From: Aquilaria yunnanensis
Taxonomy: Eukaryota > Streptophyta > Magnoliopsida > Malvales > Thymelaeaceae
Assembly: GCA_039654915.1 (NCBI GenBank)
Contig: CM077597.1
Coordinates: 41,266,001-41,330,000 of the forward strand
Length of the DNA: 64,000 bases
Reading direction: 5' to 3'
Part shown: in pieces, positions 57,252 through 64,000 of the stretch
How the letters are laid out: the number at the start of each line of letters is the position of its first letter
How positions within the stretch are numbered: the stretch's first letter is position 1
Translations under genes and position numbers: made by a program
The notes under the pieces: generated by a model
What the model saw: the letters and a program-made list of their open reading frames with translations, nothing else
Database searches by the model: none
Told to the model about the DNA's origin: nothing

Positions 57252-60200
57252 TTAAAGAATTTGGTCCTCCAAATTCCTCACCAGTCTTTCATACAATTGA
57301 GGGTACTTTTGGGCAATTTCTGGTTCAACTTCCCAGGTTGCCTCTTCAGGAGTGTGGTTACTCCACTGAACTTTAATCATAGAGATCCACCTGCTTCTCA
57401 ACTTTCTGGTATCTCTAGCCAGGAATTGAGTTGGTTCTTCCTCATAAGAGAGGTTTGGTGCCACAGGCACACTAGCAGGCATTTCTATCTGCTTAGAGCT
57501 GGGAACATATTTCTTAAGTAGGCTCACATGAAACACATCATGTATGTGTCCAAGCTCTGGTGGCAATTCCAGCTGATATGCCACATTTCCCACTCTGGCC
57601 AGTATTTGAAATGGCCCAATATATCTGGGTGCCAGTTTCCCTTTCTTCCCAAATCTTATCACTCCTTTCATAGGAGAAACTTTAAGCCACACCCAGTCAC
57701 CTTCCTGGAATTCCAGGTCTCTCCTCCTTTTCAGGTTAGCATAGGATTGCTGCCTGTCATTTGCAGCTTTGATCCTAGCTTGGATTAATTTGATCTTTTG
57801 AGTGGTTTCTTGGATAATTTCTGGTCCCAATTCCAGTTTATCCTCTGGCTGATGCCAGCAATGGGGAGTTATACACTTCCTGCCATACAAGGCTTCATAA
57901 GGGGCCATCCCTATCACTGAGTGATAGCTATTGTTATATGAGAACTCCACAAGTGGAAGATGTACATCCCATTCACCCTGGAAATCTATGACACAACACC
58001 TTAACATGTCTTCCAGAGTTTGGATAGTTCTCTCGGTCTGCCCATCTGTTTGTGGATGGTAAGCAGAGCTAAATTTAAGCTCAGTCCCCAGTGCCTGATG
58101 TAAAGATTTCCAAAACCTAGAGACAAATCTAGGGTCTCTATCAGACACAATATCATCAGGTACCCCATGCAGTCTGACTATCTCTCTGACATAAAGCTGG
58201 GCTAACTTGTCCAGGGAGTCAGTGAGATTCATGGGAAGAAAGTGGGCTGCCTTGGTCAACCTGTCCACTATGACCCAAATGGCATTATGTTTTCTCCTTG
58301 TCAGTGGCATTCCTACCACAAAATCCATTGATATGGATCCCCACTTTCTCTCAGGTATGGGTAAGCTTTGAAGCTTTCCCCCTGGCTTTTGGTGTTCAAC
58401 TTTTACTTGCTGACACACCTCACATTTGGCTACATGAGCACTTATATCCTTCTTCAAGTATGGCCACCAAAAGTAAGCTTTGAGGGCATGGTACATTTTG
58501 GTAGCCCCTGGGTGCATACTTAGTTTACTGGAATGTGCCTCCTCCAGGATCTGAATTCTCAGATTTTCCTTTTCAGGTACATATAATCTTCCCTGGAAAT
58601 GCAACATTCCTTGCTTGTAAGAAAACCCTTGGAAAAGTTCTCCTTTACTTTGCCCAGATATTAATCCCAGGTTTTCATCTTTGGCCTGAGCTTCTTTAAT
58701 GAGCTCCTTCCATTCTGGGGTAATGGTGAGTACCTTAAGTAGGTCACCTTCCCAGGTTAGCCATTGACTTGCTAAACAAGTAAGGCTAAGGATTTTTGCC
58801 TTTTGTTCTATTTCTCCACCCTTGAGCACTCCTGTATAATTCCTGCTCAGGGCATCTGCCACAACATTGGCCTTTCCTGCTGTGTATTCAATCACACAGT
58901 CAAAGTCTTTCAAGTACTCTAACCATCTTCTTTGCCTCATGTTTAGGTCTTTCTGAGTGAACAAGTACTTGAGACTTTTGTGGTCTGTAAAAACTTGGAA
59001 TTTATTACCAAGAAGATAGTGCCTCCATTGTTTCAAGGCAAAGACTACTGCTGCCAATTCCAGGTCATGCACTGGATATTTCTTTTCATGGGATCTTAAC
59101 TGTCTAGAGCCAAAAGATATGGCTTGCTTGTCCTGCATCAGGACACATCCTAGTCCTATATGAGATGCATCAGCATACACCTCATATTCCTTTTCAGGGT
59201 CTGGGAGGACTAGTACAGGGGCTGTTGTCAGCCTTCTTTTAAGCTCTTGGAAACTTTCTTCACACTTTGTTTCCCAGATAAATTTCTGGTTCTTCCTGAT
59301 TAATTGAGTCATGGGTGCTGCTATAACAGAAAACTTTGGCACAAACCTTCTGTAATAGCCAGCCAACCCAAGGAAACTTCTAATTTCCCTCACATTCTGA
59401 GGTTGTTTCCAATTCAGGATTGAGCTCACCTTTTCAGGATCTACAGCCAACCCTTGGTCATTAATTATGTGACCTAAAAATGCAATCTCCTTTGTCCAAA
59501 ATTTGCATTTACTTAGCTTTCCATAAAGCTCATTCTCTTGGAGCAAACCAAGCACTATACTCAGATGTTCTTTGTGAGTTTCTTCATCCTTGGAATATAC
59601 CAAGATGTCATCAATGAATACAACCACAAAGTGGTCCAGGTGTGCTCTAAACACCCTCTGCATTAAATCCATAAAGAATGCAGGTGCATTTGTAAGCCCG
59701 AATGGCATTACTGTATATTCAAAGTGTCCATACCTAGTCCTGAATGCAGTCTTAGGTATGTCCTCTTCCTTGACTCTTAGCTGGAAATATCCAGATCTCA
59801 GGTCTATTTTAGAAAAGACCTTGGCTCCTTTCAACTGGTCAAACAAGTCCTCAATCCTGGGGAGAGGATACTTGTTCTTAATGGTCAAGGCATTAAGTTT
59901 TCTGTAATCTATACAGAGCCTAAGGGTTCCATCCTTTTTCTTCACAAACAGTACAGGTGCTCCCCAAGGAGACACACTGGGTCTGATGAACCCTTTCTCA
60001 AGCAGTTCATCCAACTGCTTCTTCAATTCTACCATTTCTGGCACTGCCATCCTATATGGGGCAGCGAATGCTGGAGCTGATCCAGGTACCAGTTTAATCT
60101 CAAATTCTACTTCCCTTTTGGGTGGTAATCCAGGTAAGTCAGTAGGAAACACTCCTGGAAAATTCTGGACTATAGGAATTTGTCTAAGTTCTTCAGCTGC

Positions 60201-62351
60201 TTCCTGGTCATTAAGTTCCAGGCACTCATGTTCATTATCCAGAGTTATTAGTTTCACTACTTCAATTTGGTGATCCATAGGCAACTCTAGTGATTTATCT
60301 AGCTGGTATGGTTTGCAACCAGGTATCACTAACTGCCTAGCATGACAGTCTATAACTGCTTTATTTTCACTGAGCCAATCCATGCCCAGTATTACACCAT
60401 ATTCATTGGTGTCCAGTACTAAAAATTTTGCTTTTAGTTTCTGCTTGTCTATCTGGACTTCACAATTTTCCACCATCTGGTATGTAAATAATACTTCTTT
60501 TCCAGCTGTTCTAACCACATACACATCAGTCATATGTTTTACTTCTAAGTTCATGACTTTAGCCAAGCTAGCAGATATCACAGATAATGAAGCTCCAGTA
60601 TCGAACAAGGCAATAGTTAACTGGCCATTAAGGTAAATGGTACCTTTTAAGGCCCTTCTAGCCTTCTGCTGGCTAGTTTCCTTGTCCATAGATCCTGCAT
60701 CAGCATCATGAGTACCAGGTATTTTCCTGGAAGTCTCCAACTGGAATATCCTACCAGGAGGTACATGTGTCCTTTTCTGGTCCTGTGCTGCTCTCTGTGC
60801 CTGCCTTCCATCCTGAAGTGGCACAGGTGCCCTTTTCTGGGGCATGGAAGCTTGTCCAAATGGAACTCGGGGATTATACATTCCCAGCATACTTCTATCT
60901 CCAATTCTTTTTGGGCAATCCTTGACCCAATGGTCTTGGGCCCCACACTTGTGGCAACCACTGGAAGCTTTATAGCATGGCTTATAGCCATGGAACTTCC
61001 CACACTTGGAGCATTGGGGACCAGGTGTCTGTGGTCCCTTCTCCTGCTTAAATCCTTTTCTGCTCCCATTATGCTCAGCCTCTTCTCTTGGCCTCTTCTG
61101 AAACTGGCCTTTCTGAACTCTGCTGCTACTTCCGGGGCCACTTCTGTACTGCTCCTGAAATTCTTGCTCCAATGCCAGTGCACTTTGCATCACAGAGTAA
61201 TAGTCTCTGGCTCCAACTGCTCTGAGGATCTGCCTCAGTTCAGGTCTTAGACCCCTCACAAATCTCTTTGTCTTTAGCTCCTCCTCACCATTGTATTGGG
61301 GTGCATATCTGATCAGGCTATTAAACCTCTGCTCATACTCAAGAACACTGAGATTTCCTTGCTTTAACTGATCAAATTCTACCTGTTTCTTATCCTTTTG
61401 AGCCTCGCTCACATACTGTTGGTGGAAGACTCTGAGAAAGTCTGGCCACCTCATGGATCTTCTCATCAAAAGTGGTTTCCTGCGGTTCCTCTCCTGGTGT
61501 GTCCTCTGAACTGTTCTCCACCACAGCTCTGCATGCCCTTCCAGCCTGAATGTAGCCAGAAGTACCTTCTGAGTGGCTGTCACCTCCATTCTTTCAAAGA
61601 TCTTTTCTAACTGATAAATCCAGAACTCCGCCTCATCTGGTTCACAACCACCTCTGTAGATAGGAGGTTTCAATGCCAGGAATCCCTCCAGCTGGCCCTC
61701 CTTTAATTCACTCCTTCTATGCCTTCCTCTATTGGCAGTTGAATTTCTGGTCCTTTCTCTATATGTTCTTCCTCTGGCTGGGTGTTCAGGGAGAGGCTCA
61801 GTCCTCCTGCTGTATATATATGCATCTAGCTCCTCAAGGTCTGGGCTATCACTTTCCTCTTCAGTTTTATGCTCCTGCCTGATTTCAGACCTCATCCTCC
61901 TTGATCTGGGATGTCTTTTCTCTTCATCAGTTTCCTCTTCTGGAATACCTCCATTATTGCTGTGCTGATCCAAATCCACTGGCTCTTTGCCAGGTCTCCT
62001 TCCCACTCTTCTACCTTCTGTTTTAGAATTTTCTCCTGTTTGCACCTGTTCTGGGTTTTCCTGTACTGGAGGTTGGCCTCTAGCCAAGAGTTGCATTCCA
62101 GTCACTATCTGTGTCATTGTTACCTGTAAGTTTTCCATCATCTGTTCCATTCTGTCTTCTCTGTTTCTGCTGGGTTCAGGTATCTGGGACCTGGTATTTG
62201 GCTGTCTTGCCAAGTTATGATCATCTTGTGCATTCTGCCTTTGGGCAGTTTCATCAGGCATTTCTTGCCTGGCACTTGGCTCTCTCGCCAAGGTATGCCC
62301 TTTTTGAGCAACTTGTCTCAGGGTATTTCTTTCCCTGGTTCTAGTTCTCAT
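57252..62351 (-). CDS. gag-pol: Complete Gag-Pol polyprotein of element B
   Basis: It has 1699 residues in one frame, encoding everything needed for copy-and-paste transposition. Order: charged N-terminus; capsid-type domain (about 221-400); zinc knuckle C466, C469, H474, C479; protease DTGA at 584; RT about 780-955 with FIDD 912-915; RNase H with D1061, E1098, D1123, D1166; integrase with finger H1273, H1280, C1310, C1313 and catalytic D1343, D1404, E1440 (35 residues between the last two, as expected); GPY module about 1575-1600; chromodomain about 1638-1685. All key residues are present. The start at 62351 (MRTRTRER) is shared with A. The chromodomain places it with Tekay/Del-type chromoviruses, which insert in heterochromatin. 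The single frame means that Gag and Pol would be made from one product. Confidence 0.96.
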   Translation of the reverse strand: MRTRTRERNTLRQVAQKGHTLAREPSARQEMPDETAQRQNAQDDHNLARQPNTRSQIPEPSRNREDRMEQMMENLQVTMTQIVTGMQLLARGQPPVQENPEQVQTGENSKTEGRRVGRRPGKEPVDLDQHSNNGGIPEEETDEEKRHPRSRRMRSEIRQEHKTEEESDSPDLEELDAYIYSRRTEPLPEHPARGRTYRERTRNSTANRGRHRRSELKEGQLEGFLALKPPIYRGGCEPDEAEFWIYQLEKIFERMEVTATQKVLLATFRLEGHAELWWRTVQRTHQERNRRKPLLMRRSMRWPDFLRVFHQQYVSEAQKDKKQVEFDQLKQGNLSVLEYEQRFNSLIRYAPQYNGEEELKTKRFVRGLRPELRQILRAVGARDYYSVMQSALALEQEFQEQYRSGPGSSSRVQKGQFQKRPREEAEHNGSRKGFKQEKGPQTPGPQCSKCGKFHGYKPCYKASSGCHKCGAQDHWVKDCPKRIGDRSMLGMYNPRVPFGQASMPQKRAPVPLQDGRQAQRAAQDQKRTHVPPGRIFQLETSRKIPGTHDADAGSMDKETSQQKARRALKGTIYLNGQLTIALFDTGASLSVISASLAKVMNLEVKHMTDVYVVRTAGKEVLFTYQMVENCEVQIDKQKLKAKFLVLDTNEYGVILGMDWLSENKAVIDCHARQLVIPGCKPYQLDKSLELPMDHQIEVVKLITLDNEHECLELNDQEAAEELRQIPIVQNFPGVFPTDLPGLPPKREVEFEIKLVPGSAPAFAAPYRMAVPEMVELKKQLDELLEKGFIRPSVSPWGAPVLFVKKKDGTLRLCIDYRKLNALTIKNKYPLPRIEDLFDQLKGAKVFSKIDLRSGYFQLRVKEEDIPKTAFRTRYGHFEYTVMPFGLTNAPAFFMDLMQRVFRAHLDHFVVVFIDDILVYSKDEETHKEHLSIVLGLLQENELYGKLSKCKFWTKEIAFLGHIINDQGLAVDPEKVSSILNWKQPQNVREIRSFLGLAGYYRRFVPKFSVIAAPMTQLIRKNQKFIWETKCEESFQELKRRLTTAPVLVLPDPEKEYEVYADASHIGLGCVLMQDKQAISFGSRQLRSHEKKYPVHDLELAAVVFALKQWRHYLLGNKFQVFTDHKSLKYLFTQKDLNMRQRRWLEYLKDFDCVIEYTAGKANVVADALSRNYTGVLKGGEIEQKAKILSLTCLASQWLTWEGDLLKVLTITPEWKELIKEAQAKDENLGLISGQSKGELFQGFSYKQGMLHFQGRLYVPEKENLRIQILEEAHSSKLSMHPGATKMYHALKAYFWWPYLKKDISAHVAKCEVCQQVKVEHQKPGGKLQSLPIPERKWGSISMDFVVGMPLTRRKHNAIWVIVDRLTKAAHFLPMNLTDSLDKLAQLYVREIVRLHGVPDDIVSDRDPRFVSRFWKSLHQALGTELKFSSAYHPQTDGQTERTIQTLEDMLRCCVIDFQGEWDVHLPLVEFSYNNSYHSVIGMAPYEALYGRKCITPHCWHQPEDKLELGPEIIQETTQKIKLIQARIKAANDRQQSYANLKRRRDLEFQEGDWVWLKVSPMKGVIRFGKKGKLAPRYIGPFQILARVGNVAYQLELPPELGHIHDVFHVSLLKKYVPSSKQIEMPASVPVAPNLSYEEEPTQFLARDTRKLRSRWISMIKVQWSNHTPEEATWEVEPEIAQKYPQLYERLVRNLEDQIL

Positions 62352-62458
62352 TCCTGCACTTTAAAATTGCAGCCATTTATATATATCCATGTATGCATAT
62401 GCATGTCTTATGTGACCCTATGTGGGAACTTGACTAGGCTAACTACTTCTCAAAACCT

Positions 62459-62470
62459 GCTCTGATACCA
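62459..62470 (-). other. Primer binding site of B (tRNA-iMet)
   Basis: TGGTATCAGAGC on the minus strand, exact. It is 17 nt from the LTR edge (62471-62487), more than in A (3 nt) or C (2 nt). Confidence 0.92.
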
Positions 62471-62487
62471 CCGCAGCAAGTCTGCTC

Positions 62488-64000
62488 TGTCACACCCCAC
62501 ACAGGCCCCAGCCCATGCACACTCTGTGCCTCTCACCAACCACTACCCTGAAGGTCCAGAATACTTGGGTCTTTAAGAGTTATCATCAGAGTTTAGTTAC
62601 CTAACCTTCATTAAGTAGATTATTGGGCATTCTTTTTATTCGCCTGGAAGGTGGCCCAGGATTTCCCTGCTTATTTTAGACCAAGACCTTGCAGCTTAAG
62701 CAAGCCCAACCCATTACTTGCAAAACAAGCAACACTTGCACTTTTTCCTTTAAGTGCTTTACTTGTGTGCAATCAAGTGTACTAGTCTTATGCATGGCAA
62801 CAAAGAAGCCCATATCCATTTTCAAGCTTGAAAACACATACATATATGATGATGAGCATTCGGCCAAGTATAGTACACAAGGAAGCCAACATCAAAACAT
62901 CATGCTGATAGTCATAAAGTCCAAAGAAACTTGGCTAACATACAGCCAACAAGTCCAACATACAAAGTCCACTAAGGCCCAAAATGCATAAGTCCAACAT
63001 GGGCCCAAAGGTGCTTAAGTCCACAACTCAACAACAACTACATGGCAATCATGCCAAGGATGCAAATGGGCCCAAAACTTGCAGCCCAATTCTCACATAG
63101 CCCATATGTACACAACTACCCATAATGCTCAAAAGGGTACTACAAAATGTGCACTATAGGTACAAGTCCAAAAGACCAAGTTATTGGTCTCCAAAGCCCA
63201 CCAAGTCTCAAATGCCAAAAGCCCACTCAACCAACACCTCCTAGCTCAAGTCCCACAGCTAATCTCCTGCAAAACTTAATCCATTAAATTCGGCCTACAT
63301 AAGACCATGGAATAAAATGAACATTTCAAGCCAAGAATTTGTTGGCACACATACCTTGGACAATAAGTAAACTTGGTACACAAAAACCAAGAAGTCCAAA
63401 CAGAAGCACAATTACTCAAGCTCTTTACCCTTTCCTGAAAATTCAACCAATAAGGGCAGTGAGTTTAAAACTCAGTAAGGATTCACACAACTCCAAAGGA
63501 GTTCATATTGTTAAGCATAAGCTTAACCTCCATAATCAAGCTAGTACCTACATCCAAAGACACAAAGACAAGGAAAATACAATTTGGCCGAAGCCTATAT
63601 TCAACATATATCAATAATAAGTTGGTTAGCATGCACAATCAATCAACAAAAGCACACAAACTCACACACACACCACTTCTTCAATTCGGCCATAGCCACT
63701 AGCAAGTGCTCATGTACAATTTTGCACACCATTTCTTCATGAAATCATCTCCATTCCCCTCGAGCTCTCAAGTGCTTGATGGATTGGCCAAACCCACCAA
63801 GAACTTTACACTTGCCATTCATTGATTAGCTAATCAACCCATGGAACCATTAATTCCATATTGCCCTTCAAGCATACTAACATCACTTGGCAAATCTTGA
63901 CCATCAATTAGTAGCTTCAATTACTTGTCATTAATCATGGAAAATATACCAAGCACAAGTAATTCATGAATCCTTACCACACTTTTTAGCTTGAGTAAAT
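62488..64000 (-). repeat. Element B 5' LTR, truncated by the window end
   Basis: It holds the last 1513 bp of the LTR on its own strand. It is collinear with 54000-55512 at an offset of 8488; I see no difference. Confidence 0.95.

Larger units (their letters stand above)
51200..64000 (+). mobile_element. Element C: short-LTR Ty3/Gypsy element, split by B
   Basis: It comprises a 5' LTR, Met primer site, an 885-nt leader and a gag frame, all on the plus strand. B is inserted in the coding region at 54000. The remainder of C must lie right of the window. Protease, RT and later domains are not visible, so the lineage cannot be settled from here. Within this window C itself covers 51200-53999; everything after is B. 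Confidence 0.7.
54000..64000 (-). mobile_element. Element B: intact young chromovirus, minus strand, right end outside window
   Basis: The 3' LTR is 54000-57239 (3240 bp, TGTCAC...CTGACA on the plus strand); the 5' LTR starts at 62488 and leaves the window at 64000. The visible 1513 bp of the 5' LTR look identical to 54000-55512. The interior contains primer site, one unbroken Gag-Pol frame and polypurine tract. The left flank is CAACC; the other duplicate lies outside. This is the only element in the window with a complete coding region and so the only candidate for a still-active copy. Confidence 0.95.

Overview
This 64 kb window is plant nuclear heterochromatin. I recognise no host gene, tRNA or rRNA. 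Almost every base belongs to LTR retrotransposons of the Ty3/Gypsy superfamily, inserted into one another. The chromovirus (Tekay/Del-like) and Tat/Ogre-like lineages, the initiator-Met tRNA primer sites and the 2-3 kb LTRs indicate a seed plant, most likely an angiosperm. The species cannot be told from the sequence.

Left nest (1-38519). The outermost layer is G (+), an element with ~2.35 kb LTRs whose internal part is only 172 bp. Its 3' LTR (1503-2513 plus 37185-38519) is split by F (-, 2514-37179, target duplication GACGG), an old Met-primed Gypsy element with a heavily decayed gag-pol and LTRs related to those of G. The 3' LTR of F is split by E (-, 4623-29720), a Tat-type element with a dual RNase H and an antisense gene. 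The 3' LTR of E is split by A (+, 5344-16316, GAGGA), a young chromovirus with two 2920-bp LTRs. The pol of E is split by I (+, 20362-23557, CTTTC), a solo LTR related to the LTRs of B.

Middle (38520-41335). About 2.8 kb of AT-rich, repeat-like DNA that I cannot assign.

Right nest (41336-64000). D (+, from 41336) is a second Tat-type element of the same broad family as E. Its gag/protease junction is split by H (43915-46438, CGATG), a 2.5 kb solo LTR of Ogre-like appearance. The antisense gene of D is cut near 51200 by C (+), a short-LTR Gypsy element. The gag of C is cut at 54000 by B (-), a chromovirus with a complete 1699-residue Gag-Pol. The 5' LTR of B runs off the window and matches its 3' LTR over everything visible.

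Age order from nesting and LTR comparison: G, then F, then E; A and B are very recent. D was present before H and C, and C before B. A and B contain the usual parts for copy-and-paste transposition: Gag with zinc knuckle, protease, reverse transcriptase, RNase H, integrase and a C-terminal chromodomain. D and E carry gag, protease, RT, two RNase H domains and integrase, followed by a gene on the opposite strand that has its own TATA box, GT-AG introns and a polyadenylation signal.

The observations I rate highest are that intron-containing antisense gene, a set of covarying 42-nt hairpin repeats in H, a flipped hairpin loop in one LTR of F, and gag start codons placed inside the LTR of D and E.
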